A stretch of DNA of 50,723 nt from Saccharopolyspora oryzae (GTDB taxonomy: Bacteria > Actinomycetota > Actinomycetes > Mycobacteriales > Pseudonocardiaceae): positions 1 to 50,723 of the forward strand of contig NZ_JAQGLA010000051.1 of the NCBI RefSeq assembly GCF_027853915.1. The letters are read 5' to 3'. Below the pieces are notes generated by a model. The model saw only the letters and a list, made by a program, of their open reading frames with translations, searched no databases and was not told where the DNA came from. Below, one piece after another: positions 21,746-29,947 of this stretch. The stretch's first letter is position 1. Each line of letters begins with the position of its first letter. The position numbers and the translations under genes were made by a program.

Positions 21746-24586
21746 GTGCTCCCCTCTTCCCCTACTGTCGAAAACGTGTCCGCATCCCGTCGTCGCCGCA
21801 CGCGCATCGCGCTGGCCGCGCTGTCCTGCATCGCCGTGGTGGTGCTCACCGCTTTCCTGTGGAACGGTGAACAACCGCGCCACGCCACCCCGGAACGTCC
21901 GCGGGAGGCGATGGTCGACGTGGTGGACGGGCCCGACGACTCGCAGCGGATCCAGATCGACGTCACCCTCTACGCCCCGGCCGAGACCCCGGCGCCGACG
22001 ATCCTGCTCGCGCACGGCTTCGGCGGCAGCAAGGCCGACACCGCCACGCAGGCCCAGGAACTGGTGCAGCGCGGCTTCACGGTGCTCACCTACTCCTCCC
22101 GCGGTTTCGGCCGGAGCACCGGCCAGATCGCGCTCAACGATCCCGACTACGAGGTCAAGGACGCCCAGCAGCTGTTGGACTGGCTGGCCCGCCAGCCCGA
22201 GGTGTCCCGCGACGGCGACGGCGATCCGAAGGTCGGCGTCACCGGCGCGTCCTACGGCGGCGCGCTGAGCCTGATGCTGGCCGGTGCCGACCACCGCGTC
22301 GACGCCATCGCCCCGGTGATGACCTACAACGACCTCGGCCAGGCGCTGCTGCCCAACAACGCTGCGCGCCAGGCCCGCGCTACCCCCACCCCGGCCGGTG
22401 GCTCGTTCAACGACAAGGGCGTGTTCAAGCAGGCGTGGGCCGGGCTGCTGTTCGCCGCCGGGAGCGCGCCGCGACCGCACGACGAGCCGGACACCGGGAG
22501 CAGCTCGCCGAACGGCCCGACCGGCCCGCAGGGGCAACCGCTGACCTGCGGCAACTTCACCGATCAGGTGTGCGCGGCCTACAGCGAGGTGGCGCAGACC
22601 GGGCGCGCCGGGCAGGCGACGCTGGACCTGCTGGCCCGGGTCTCGCCGAAGTCGGTGACCGCCGGTATCAAGGTGCCGACGCTGCTGGTGCAGGGCGAGC
22701 GCGACACCTTGTTCGGCCTCGACCAGTCCGACGCCAACGCCCGGCAGATCACCGCGGCCGGCGGCGAGGTCAAGACGATCTGGTTCGCCGGCGGCCACGA
22801 CGGCGCCGAACCCGGGCCCGTGCAGCGCCAGCAGATCGCCGACTGGTTCGCCTTCCACCTCGGCGGCGTGGGGCCCGCGCCGGAACAGCCGAACGACTTC
22901 CAGTTCGACATCGCCGGGCGCCCGCAGCGCAACGGCGAGATCCCGGTCCGCACCATCACCGCCGACTCCTACCCGGGCGTGCAGGACGCCGAGCGCGTGC
23001 CGCGCTTCTCGCTGCCCCTGCACGGCCAGGCCACCGAAATCGTCAACCCGCCCGGCGGCAACCCGGCGGCGACCAGTTCGCTGCCCGGCGCCTCGCAGGC
23101 GCTCGACGCGGCGGGCAGCCTCGGCCAGTCGGTGGCGCGGGACCTGCCCGGCCAGACCGCGGTGTTCCGCACCGATCCGCTGGACAGCCAGCTGCTGATC
23201 TCCGGCACGCCGCGAACCCGGTTGTCGGTGGCCTCGGTGAAGGGCCAGCCCGCCACCGGCAGCGCGGTGCTGTTCGCCAAGCTCTACGACGTCGACCCGG
23301 ACCAGAAGCGCACCCTGATCGGCAACGCGGTCTCCCCGCTGCACGTGACGGACCTGCCGCCGGACGGCACACCGGTCGAGGTCGACGTGGCGCTGCCCGG
23401 AGTGGTGCACCCGCTGGAGACCGGTCACCGCCTGGAACTGGTCGTCTCGACCACCGACCAGGCCTACGCGCGGCCGAAGGAACCCGCCGTGCACCGGGTC
23501 GGGCTCGCCGGGGGTGCCGAGGTGACGATCCCGTCGGTGCGCGGGACCGCGACCAGCGCCAACGCCGTGCCGACCGAACCGCTGGTGGGCATCGGGGTGC
23601 TGGCCGGGCTGGTGCTGGCCGCCTGGGTGATCTCGCGGATCCGCCGCAAGAGCAGCGACGACCTGGACCCGATGCTGTCCGACACGCCGCTGGTGATCGC
23701 CGGGCTGACCAAGTCCTACCCGGACAAGCCCACCGCCGTGCAGGACCTGTCGATCCGCGTCGAGCGCGGCCAGATCGTGGGGCTGCTCGGCCCCAACGGC
23801 GCGGGCAAGACCACGACCCTGCGCATGCTGCTGGGACTGCTGCACCCGAGCTCCGGGCAGGTCCGGATCTTCGGCCACCGGCTGGTCCCCGGCGCCCCGG
23901 TGCTGTCGCGGGTCGGCGCGCTGGTGGAGACCCCCGGTTTCCTGCCGCACCTGTCCGGTGTGGACAACCTGCGCTACTACTGGGCGGCGACCGGACGGCC
24001 CATGCTGCAGGCCCGCTTCGACGAGGTCCTGCAGATCGCCGGTCTGGACAGCGCCGCGCAGCGCCGGGTGCGCACCTACAGCCAGGGCATGAAGCAGCGG
24101 TTGGCGATCGCCCAGGCCATGCTCGGCCTGCCGGAGCTGCTGGTGCTCGACGAGCCGACCAACGGGCTGGACCCGCCGCAGATCCACCAGATGCGCGAGA
24201 TCCTGCGCCGCTACGCCGCCACCGGGCGGTCGGTGCTGGTGTCCAGCCACCTGCTCGCCGAGGTCGAGCAGACCTGCACCCACGTGGTCGTGATGCACAA
24301 CGGCCGCCTGGTGACCACCGGCAGCGTGGCCGACATCGTCTCGGTCGACGGCGAGGCGACCTTCCGGGTCGACGAGCCGCAGCAGGCCGCCGCGGCGCTG
24401 CGCACGATCGAGGGGCTGGGCCAGGTGGAGGTCGACGGCGACCTGGTGCACGCCGACCTGGCCGGGCACAAGGCGGCCATCGCGGTCAACGTGCTGGTCG
24501 ACGCCGGTGTCTCGGTGCACCAGGTGGGTCCGCGACGGCGCCTGGAGGACGCTTTCCTGCAGCTGGTCGGAGAGGAGAAACGGTGA
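21746..24586 (+). CDS. Fusion of CocE/X-Pro-peptidase-like hydrolase with ABC-transporter ATPase
   Basis: About 946 residues. N-terminal signal-anchor (RRRRTRIALAALSCIAVVVL). An alpha/beta-hydrolase domain follows, with LLAHGFGGSKADTATQ and the nucleophile GVTGASYGGAL (Ser about 170), QGERDTLFG for the acid and GGHDGAE for the His. Next is a jelly-roll like the C-terminal domain of CocE/PepX (GTPRTRLSVAS to LELVVSTTDQ, about 490-580). A second membrane helix at about 610-632 leads to a full ABC ATPase: GPNGAGKTTT (about 685), YSQGMKQR, LLVLDEPTNGLDPP. The layout puts the hydrolase outside and the ATPase inside. The GTG start at 21746 is chosen; GTG 21776 is possible. The permease gene overlaps its stop. 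Confidence 0.85.
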   Translation: MLPSSPTVENVSASRRRRTRIALAALSCIAVVVLTAFLWNGEQPRHATPERPREAMVDVVDGPDDSQRIQIDVTLYAPAETPAPTILLAHGFGGSKADTATQAQELVQRGFTVLTYSSRGFGRSTGQIALNDPDYEVKDAQQLLDWLARQPEVSRDGDGDPKVGVTGASYGGALSLMLAGADHRVDAIAPVMTYNDLGQALLPNNAARQARATPTPAGGSFNDKGVFKQAWAGLLFAAGSAPRPHDEPDTGSSSPNGPTGPQGQPLTCGNFTDQVCAAYSEVAQTGRAGQATLDLLARVSPKSVTAGIKVPTLLVQGERDTLFGLDQSDANARQITAAGGEVKTIWFAGGHDGAEPGPVQRQQIADWFAFHLGGVGPAPEQPNDFQFDIAGRPQRNGEIPVRTITADSYPGVQDAERVPRFSLPLHGQATEIVNPPGGNPAATSSLPGASQALDAAGSLGQSVARDLPGQTAVFRTDPLDSQLLISGTPRTRLSVASVKGQPATGSAVLFAKLYDVDPDQKRTLIGNAVSPLHVTDLPPDGTPVEVDVALPGVVHPLETGHRLELVVSTTDQAYARPKEPAVHRVGLAGGAEVTIPSVRGTATSANAVPTEPLVGIGVLAGLVLAAWVISRIRRKSSDDLDPMLSDTPLVIAGLTKSYPDKPTAVQDLSIRVERGQIVGLLGPNGAGKTTTLRMLLGLLHPSSGQVRIFGHRLVPGAPVLSRVGALVETPGFLPHLSGVDNLRYYWAATGRPMLQARFDEVLQIAGLDSAAQRRVRTYSQGMKQRLAIAQAMLGLPELLVLDEPTNGLDPPQIHQMREILRRYAATGRSVLVSSHLLAEVEQTCTHVVVMHNGRLVTTGSVADIVSVDGEATFRVDEPQQAAAALRTIEGLGQVEVDGDLVHADLAGHKAAIAVNVLVDAGVSVHQVGPRRRLEDAFLQLVGEEKR

Positions 24587-25518
24587 CCGACGAGCCGCAG
24601 ACCAGCGGGCCCGCGAAGGTCGGGCAGCTGGACACCACCGAGACCGCGCTGGTGCGCTCGGGGCGCAGCCACCCCGCGCAGCCGGACGGCGGCATCGAGG
24701 GCTACCGCGCGAAGCGGACGCTGCCGGTGCGGGTGGAGTTCGCCCGCCAGCTGCGGCGCCGCCGCACCCGGCTGACGCTGGGTTTCCTGGTGGTGCTGCC
24801 GGTGTTGCTGCTGCTGTCGTTCGAGATCGGTGACGCGGTCGGCCGCGGGCGGACCTTCGCCGACATGGCCACCGAGAGCGGGCTGAACTTCACCGCGTTC
24901 ACCCTGTTCGCCTCGACCGGCTTCCTGCTGGTCGTGGTGGTGGCGCTGTTCTTCGGCGACACGGTGGCCAGCGAAGCGTCCTGGTCGAGCCTGAAGTACC
25001 TGCTGGCAGCGCCGGTCCCGCGGGTCCGGCTGCTGCGGCAGAAGGCGATCGTCGCCGGACTGCTGTCGATCTTCGGGCTGGTGCTGCTGACCGCGATCTC
25101 GCTGGGCGTGGGCGTGCTCTGGTACGGCGCCGGGAACATGGTGACCACCACCGGGGAATCGGTGCCGTTCGGCTCCGGGCTGGCGAGCCTGGCGGCGGCG
25201 ACCGCTTACCTGGCCGTGCACCTGACCTGGATCGCAGGTCTGGCGCTGTGGTTGAGCGTGAGCACCGATGCGCCGCTCGGCGCGGTCGGCGGTGCGGTCG
25301 TGGTGTCGATCCTGTCGGAGATCCTCGACCAGATCAACGCGCTCGGGAGCCTGCGCACCTACCTGCCGACGCACTACTCGACCGCCTACGCCGACCTGCT
25401 CGGCGCGGACGTCGACTGGACGGAGGTCACGCGCGGCGCTTTTTCCGCGCTGACCTACGCGACTCTGTTCACCGCGCTGGCGATCTGGCGCTTCCAGCGC
25501 AAGGACATCACGAGCTGA
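24583..25518 (+). CDS. ABC transporter permease
   Basis: 311 residues. After a soluble N-terminus of about 50 residues and an Arg-rich stretch (RQLRRRRTRLTL) come six predicted membrane segments, with the ABC-2 type pattern ASEASWSSLKYLLAAPVPRVRLLRQK between segments two and three. Its GTG overlaps the ATPase-fusion stop (GTGA), so the two are translated together and form an ABC-2 exporter of unknown substrate. A hairpin at 25527-25567 closes the operon. Confidence 0.87.
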   Translation: MTDEPQTSGPAKVGQLDTTETALVRSGRSHPAQPDGGIEGYRAKRTLPVRVEFARQLRRRRTRLTLGFLVVLPVLLLLSFEIGDAVGRGRTFADMATESGLNFTAFTLFASTGFLLVVVVALFFGDTVASEASWSSLKYLLAAPVPRVRLLRQKAIVAGLLSIFGLVLLTAISLGVGVLWYGAGNMVTTTGESVPFGSGLASLAAATAYLAVHLTWIAGLALWLSVSTDAPLGAVGGAVVVSILSEILDQINALGSLRTYLPTHYSTAYADLLGADVDWTEVTRGAFSALTYATLFTALAIWRFQRKDITS

Positions 25519-25526
25519 CGGCTGTT

Positions 25527-25567
25527 CCGGCTGGTCGCGGTCGTTCCGTCCACACGCGACCAGCCGG
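25527..25567 (+). terminator. Terminator of the ABC operon
   Basis: CCGGCTGGTCGCG (25527-25539) pairs perfectly with CGCGACCAGCCGG (25555-25567), 15-base loop, 8 bases after the permease stop. Confidence 0.75.
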
Positions 25568-25969
25568 CGGTCCACCCAGAACTCCTGGAATTGCGCCGAA
25601 CGGAGGCGCAAGAATCACCCGAACGGGTCATTCGAAGCTCGCGCCCGATCCAGTTCGCACAGGTCAGCCGCGAACACCGCGACGTTCGCGCGCGATTCCC
25701 GCGCCGATCCGCCCGCTGCCCGCCCGGCGACGACCGCACCGGGCCGGATCCGCGGTCATGCAGGAGTTTCACCCCGATCGGTGGCCGGTCCGCGCTTAAT
25801 TGAAGCGTTTCCGAAGGTCAACACCCTCGCTACTGAATCTCCACTAGGGTCGCTAGGATCACTCCGGTGATGAGTTGATCAACAATCGAAACACCAGTAG
25901 TCCCGCGGTGACGTCCCCGACCCCCAGGCATCCGGTGCCCGTCGCCGTCTCCCCCGACCAAGGACGCTG
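25568..25969. other. Promoter region of the conservon
   Basis: About 400 bp without a convincing gene. Near the conservon it is less GC-rich and has two dyads: ATCAC-N4-GTGAT at 25858-25871 and GTTGATCAAC at 25874-25883, side by side about 90-110 bp before the start codon. They may be operators of a developmental regulator; which one is not clear. Confidence 0.4.
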
Positions 25970-27838
25970 ATGTCTGAGTTCCCTCCTACCGCGTCGGAGC
26001 CCGACCGGTTACCCGCGTCGTCGCGCGACGCGGACGATGACCTGCGGCCCGAGCTGCAGCGACTGGTCCTGCTCCCGCTGACCGTCCTGATCGTGCTCGC
26101 GGTCGCAGCAGCAGTGGTGCTGTCCCTCGACACACCCGTCGAGCTGCAGTACACCGTGCTCGGAATCGGAGCGGTCGGCTGCATCGCCGTGCTCTTCGCG
26201 GCTCACCGCAAGGCCACCGCAGCCGCCACCGAGATCAACCACCGGACCGAGGACTCCTCCCGGGACGTCCAGCGGTCCATCGACGACACCGCCCGCCGCG
26301 AGCGGCAGCGGGTCGACGCGCTGCGCAGCGAGATCGCGCAGGGCCGGGAAGAACTTCCCCGGCTGGTGGAACGGGTGCAGGCGGGCGAGCAGCCCGCGCC
26401 GAAGTGGCCCGCCGGCGAGCCCGCGGGCAACGACCCGTTCGAGCTGCTGTCCTACGAGATCCGGCAGGCGCAGGCCGCGGCCGAGTTCGCCGTTGTCCGC
26501 ATGCACCAGTTCGCCGAGAGCGGCGCGGCCGTCGACCCGAGCGTCGCGGTGTTCGCCAACATCGCCCGCCGGGTGCAGTCGCTGGCGCACCGAGCGATCC
26601 AGCGGCTCGACGACCTCGAGCAGCGCGTCGAGGACCCCGACCTGCTCAAGGGCCTGTTCGCCGTCGACCACCTGGTCACCGGCGTTCGCCGGCAGGCGGA
26701 AAGCCTCGCCGTGCTCGGCGGTTCGATGCCGCGGCGCCAGTGGAGCCAGCCGGTCGCGATGTACACCGTGCTGCGCTCCTCGGTCGCCGAGGTCGAGCAC
26801 TACGCCCGCGTCAAGGTGATCCCGCCGGTCGACGGCACGCTGCACGGCCACGCCGTCGCCGACGTCATCCACCTCGTCGCCGAGCTCGTCGAGAACGCGA
26901 CCTCCTTCTCCGAACCCGACACCCAGGTCACCGTCAGCACCCAGCGGGTCACCGCCGGGCTGGCGATCGACATCCGGGACCGCGGTCTGGGCATGAGCCA
27001 GGCCGACCGCCGCCAGCTGAACGAGCTGCTCGCCAACCCCGGCGCCGTGGACCGCGACGAGCGGCTCAAGGACGGCCGGATCGGCCTGTACGTGGTCGCG
27101 CAGATCGGTCAGCGGCACCAGGTCGCCGTCGAGCTCGAGAACAACATGTACGGCGGCACCGACGCCCACATCGTGATCCCGAACAAGCTGCTCGGCGAGG
27201 ACGACGAGGCACCGGAGCCGGTGAAGTCCCCCGTGGACGCCATCGTGGCCCCGGAGCCGGCGCCCAAGCCGGCACCCGCGCCCGAACCGGCGCCCAGGCA
27301 GGAACCCGCCGCCCGGCCGGACCTGTCCTCCCGGCTGGAACCGGCGGCCAAGCCGGCACCGGTCGCGCCGGAACCCGCCGCGGCCGAGCCGGAGCCGGCC
27401 GTCGAGGCCTGGCCCTCGGCGCCCGAACCGGTCGTCGCGCCCGAGAACGGCACTCGCCGCGGGGTGCACCGCGCCCCCGTCGAGGCCATGGCCGGCAGCT
27501 CCAACGGGAGTTCCGCACCGAACTACGGGCGGCACTCCGGGATCGTGCCCATTTCGGCGACCAGCCCTTCGGACACGACCACCACCACCCAGTTCCCGAA
27601 AACGCAGCTCCCGAGCGAGCCGACCCCAACCGGGCAGTTCCCCGGGGAGAAGGTCCTCATCGACGAGAAGCGCCCGCCGCTACCGCGGCGCGATCGGTCC
27701 AAGAGCTACGTCGCCCCGGAGCTCGCCGGCGGTCCCCAAGCCGACGAAGCGCCGCGCGGCGGCCCCAACCCAGGCCTGTGGGCTGCATACCGGCAGGGTG
27801 CCGACTCCGACCGGCACCCCGACGAGCAGTCCGGCTGA
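25970..27838 (+). CDS. cvnA: Conservon sensor-kinase-like protein (CvnA)
   Basis: 622 residues. Two membrane helices at about 31-52 and 58-76, then a helical linker with many Arg/Glu (ARRERQRVDALRSEIAQ). The HATPase domain at about 280-410 has the N box LVAELVENATSFS, the G1 box DIRDRGLGM and a G2-like DGRIGLYVVAQIG. The usual phospho-acceptor His box of classical kinases is not evident. The C-terminal 200 residues are Pro/Ala/Glu-rich with repeats such as EPAPKPAPAPEPAP, likely disordered. First gene of the cvnA-B-C-D set; such complexes are membrane-linked and act like G-protein-coupled systems controlling development and metabolism. Confidence 0.9.
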   Translation: MSEFPPTASEPDRLPASSRDADDDLRPELQRLVLLPLTVLIVLAVAAAVVLSLDTPVELQYTVLGIGAVGCIAVLFAAHRKATAAATEINHRTEDSSRDVQRSIDDTARRERQRVDALRSEIAQGREELPRLVERVQAGEQPAPKWPAGEPAGNDPFELLSYEIRQAQAAAEFAVVRMHQFAESGAAVDPSVAVFANIARRVQSLAHRAIQRLDDLEQRVEDPDLLKGLFAVDHLVTGVRRQAESLAVLGGSMPRRQWSQPVAMYTVLRSSVAEVEHYARVKVIPPVDGTLHGHAVADVIHLVAELVENATSFSEPDTQVTVSTQRVTAGLAIDIRDRGLGMSQADRRQLNELLANPGAVDRDERLKDGRIGLYVVAQIGQRHQVAVELENNMYGGTDAHIVIPNKLLGEDDEAPEPVKSPVDAIVAPEPAPKPAPAPEPAPRQEPAARPDLSSRLEPAAKPAPVAPEPAAAEPEPAVEAWPSAPEPVVAPENGTRRGVHRAPVEAMAGSSNGSSAPNYGRHSGIVPISATSPSDTTTTTQFPKTQLPSEPTPTGQFPGEKVLIDEKRPPLPRRDRSKSYVAPELAGGPQADEAPRGGPNPGLWAAYRQGADSDRHPDEQSG

Positions 27839-27884
27839 ACCGCTCGCTCCTTCCCCGCATTGATCCACAAGGAGTTCTACCCCG

Positions 27885-28322
27885 ATGGCCAATGACGTGC
27901 CCGGTTCAACATCCGACCTGAGCTGGTTGCTCGCCGATCTGATGCGGCGAGTTCCGCACACCCGCTGCGCCCTGCTGGCCTCCTCGGACGGGCTGCGCCG
28001 ATACCACCACGGACTGGATTCCGACGAGGCCGACGCACTGGCGGCCTGGGCCGCCGCGCAGTGCTCGCTGGCCCGCAACGCCGGTCACCGCTTCGGTGCC
28101 GGTGGCGGAGTCCGCCAGGTGGTGGCGGAGTTCGACGACATCATCTTCTTCGTCTCCGCCGCCGGCCCCGGCGCGGTGCTCGTCGTGCTCGCCACCCCGG
28201 AGGCGGACGCGGCGGTGCTGGGCTACGAGATCGCCCAGCTCGTCAAGCGCGTGCCCTCGCACCTCACCACCGCATCGCGGCAGCCCACCGCCGCGCGAAG
28301 CGCTGGCGATCTGGGCAGGTGA
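27885..28322 (+). CDS. cvnB: Roadblock/LC7 domain protein (CvnB)
   Basis: 145 residues. The single roadblock domain starts with LSWLLADLMRRVPHTRCALLASSDGLRRYHH and continues with IIFFVSAAGPGAVLVVLATPEAD, as in GTPase-associated CvnB proteins. ATG follows AAGGAGTTCTACCCC. It probably dimerises and regulates the GTPase encoded two genes downstream. Ends with a GTGA overlap region at the DUF742 gene. Confidence 0.92.
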   Translation: MANDVPGSTSDLSWLLADLMRRVPHTRCALLASSDGLRRYHHGLDSDEADALAAWAAAQCSLARNAGHRFGAGGGVRQVVAEFDDIIFFVSAAGPGAVLVVLATPEADAAVLGYEIAQLVKRVPSHLTTASRQPTAARSAGDLGR

Positions 28323-28324
28323 CG

Positions 28325-28684
28325 ATGTCGGGACCTCCGGACAAGATGTGGCTGGACAACGAAGCCGGCCCCCTGCTGCGGCCCTACTCGCTCACCAACG
28401 GCCGGACCCAACCATCCGCGACGCTGTCGCTGCAGTCGCTGGTGCGGGCCACCGGTCGGCTGACGCCGGAACGGGTCGAACCGACCCACGCCAAGATGCT
28501 GGAGCTCTGCCGGTTCGCCACCTCGGTCGCCGAGGTGTCCGCCCACCTGCGGCAGCCCGCCGTGGTCACCAAAGTACTGCTGTCCGACCTCATCGACTGG
28601 GGCGCGATCACCACGCGCGTGCCCACCGAGATGCCGGACCGAGATCAACTGGAGGCGTTGCTGCATGGTCTCCGACAGCTCTGA
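28325..28684 (+). CDS. cvnC: DUF742 protein (CvnC)
   Basis: 119 residues. LLRPYSLTNGRTQP at the start and SVAEVSAHLRQPAVVTKVLLSDLIDWGAI in the second half are the DUF742 signatures; the latter looks like a winged-helix segment. I chose ATG 28325 with AGGTG upstream; GTG 28319 overlaps the cvnB stop and is equally possible. Its 3' end overlaps cvnD by 20 bp. Confidence 0.92.
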   Translation: MSGPPDKMWLDNEAGPLLRPYSLTNGRTQPSATLSLQSLVRATGRLTPERVEPTHAKMLELCRFATSVAEVSAHLRQPAVVTKVLLSDLIDWGAITTRVPTEMPDRDQLEALLHGLRQL

Positions 28685-29237
28685 GCTGTTCCCGACCGCG
28701 TTCAAGTTCCTCGTCGCGGGCGGGTTCGGCGTCGGGAAGACCACGTTCGTCAGGTCGGTCAGCGAGATCGAACCGCTGACCACCGAGGAAACGCTCACCG
28801 TCGCCAGCATCGGCACCGATGACCTCACCGGTGTCGGCGAGAAGAAGACCACGACCGTGGCCATGGACTTCGGCCGCATCACGTTCGACCCGCAGAACAT
28901 CGTGCTGTTCCTGTTCGGCACGCCGGGCCAGGAGCGGTTCTGGTTCATGTGGGAGGACCTGGTGCGCGGCGCGCTGGGCGCGGTGGTCCTGGCCGACACG
29001 CGGCGGCTGGAGGACTGCTTCGCCGCCGTGGAGTTCTTCGAGCAGCGCGGCATCGATTTCGTCATCGCCGTCAACCACTTCGAGGGCGGGTTCCACTACC
29101 GCCCGGAGGAGGTGCGCGAAGCTCTGGACATCAAGCCGCACATCCCGGTCGTGATGTGCGACGCGCGCGATCGCCGCTCGGCGGCATCGGTGCTGGTGCA
29201 GCTGACCGAACACGTCCTGACATCACGTCCACTGTAG
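28665..29237 (+). CDS. cvnD: Conservon Ras-like GTPase (CvnD)
   Basis: 190 residues. The P-loop is VAGGFGVGKTTFV (residues about 17-29), G3 reads LFGTPGQERFWFMW with Gly where DxxG has Asp, and G4 is VIAVNHFEGG in place of NKxD, both usual for this conservon family. It should bind GTP and act with CvnA-C at the membrane. The start lies inside cvnC, indicating tight translational coupling. Confidence 0.92.
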   Translation: MVSDSSELFPTAFKFLVAGGFGVGKTTFVRSVSEIEPLTTEETLTVASIGTDDLTGVGEKKTTTVAMDFGRITFDPQNIVLFLFGTPGQERFWFMWEDLVRGALGAVVLADTRRLEDCFAAVEFFEQRGIDFVIAVNHFEGGFHYRPEEVREALDIKPHIPVVMCDARDRRSAASVLVQLTEHVLTSRPL

Positions 29238-29262
29238 ACGCCATTTGGAAACGGAGTCCCCC

Positions 29263-29814
29263 ATGACGACCTTCGACGAATCCGGCTACCGGCGCCTGAC
29301 CCCGGTCGACACCCACGGGGCGGAGCGGGCCGCGCGTCTGCAAGAGCTCGGGTTGGGCGAACGCCCGGAGCCGGAGTTCGAGGAGTTCGCCAAGCGGGTC
29401 GCGAAGACCCTCGGTGTGCCCAACGCGATGGTCAACTTCATCAGCGCGACCCAGCAGTACGTCGGCGGCCTGTACTCGCAGGCCATGCCCGACGAGGGCG
29501 CGTCCGCCGGTCCGGAGATGCGCACCGCGCCGCTGGACACCGGCTACTGCCCGCACGTCATCGCGCGCGGCATCGCGCTGGTGCTCGAGGACGTCTGCGA
29601 CTACCCGCGGTTCGCGGGCAACGACATCGTGGACCGGATGAACGTCCGCTCCTACCTGGGTGCGCCGCTGATCGACCGCACCGGCACCGCGCTGGGCACG
29701 CTCTGCGTCATCGACAGCGAGGTCCGCCCGTGGGGCCGCGACGGCCTCCACGCCATCAAGTCGCTCGCAAGCGAAGGCGTGGAGCTCATCCACAGCCGCG
29801 AACGACAGGGCTGA
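29263..29814 (+). CDS. GAF-domain protein of the conservon
   Basis: 183 residues, almost entirely one GAF domain: FEEFAKRVAKTLGVPNAMVNFIS, then DTGYCPHVIARGIALVLEDVCDYPRF and SYLGAPLIDRTGTALGTLCVID. The GYCPHV and ED..DYPRF elements resemble GAF domains of bacterial sensor kinases. It follows cvnD by 25 bp and shares its terminator, so it belongs to the operon; a ligand-sensing role for the conservon is inference. Many conservons end with a cytochrome P450 instead. Confidence 0.85.
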   Translation: MTTFDESGYRRLTPVDTHGAERAARLQELGLGERPEPEFEEFAKRVAKTLGVPNAMVNFISATQQYVGGLYSQAMPDEGASAGPEMRTAPLDTGYCPHVIARGIALVLEDVCDYPRFAGNDIVDRMNVRSYLGAPLIDRTGTALGTLCVIDSEVRPWGRDGLHAIKSLASEGVELIHSRERQG

Positions 29815-29835
29815 AGAGCCGGTCTTCGACCCTCT

Positions 29836-29893
29836 AGAACGGGAAGAGCCCCGGCGTTTCACCAGGTGAAGCGCTGGGGCTCTTCTCCGTTCT
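29836..29893. terminator. Long bidirectional terminator
   Basis: An imperfect 28-bp stem: AGAACGG, AGAGCCCC and TTTCACC on the left pair with GGTGAA, GGGGCTCT and CCGTTCT on the right around AG. It separates the conservon from the convergent acyl-CoA dehydrogenase. Confidence 0.85.
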
Positions 29894-29947
29894 CCGGGCT
29901 GGGCCGTCCGCGAGCGGTTCCGGCGGACCGCTCGCGGACGGTGCTGG

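Noticed and set aside
22000..23500. Separate hydrolase gene before the ABC ATPase
   Set aside because: The frame is continuous through a membrane helix into the ATPase, with no stop or new ribosome site at the junction; I treat it as a fusion.
26009..27535. Long minus-strand open frame of about 508 codons opposite cvnA
   Set aside because: It is a shadow frame caused by high third-position GC; its composition (His/Arg/Gly-rich) and absence of a start signal contrast with the clear CvnA protein.
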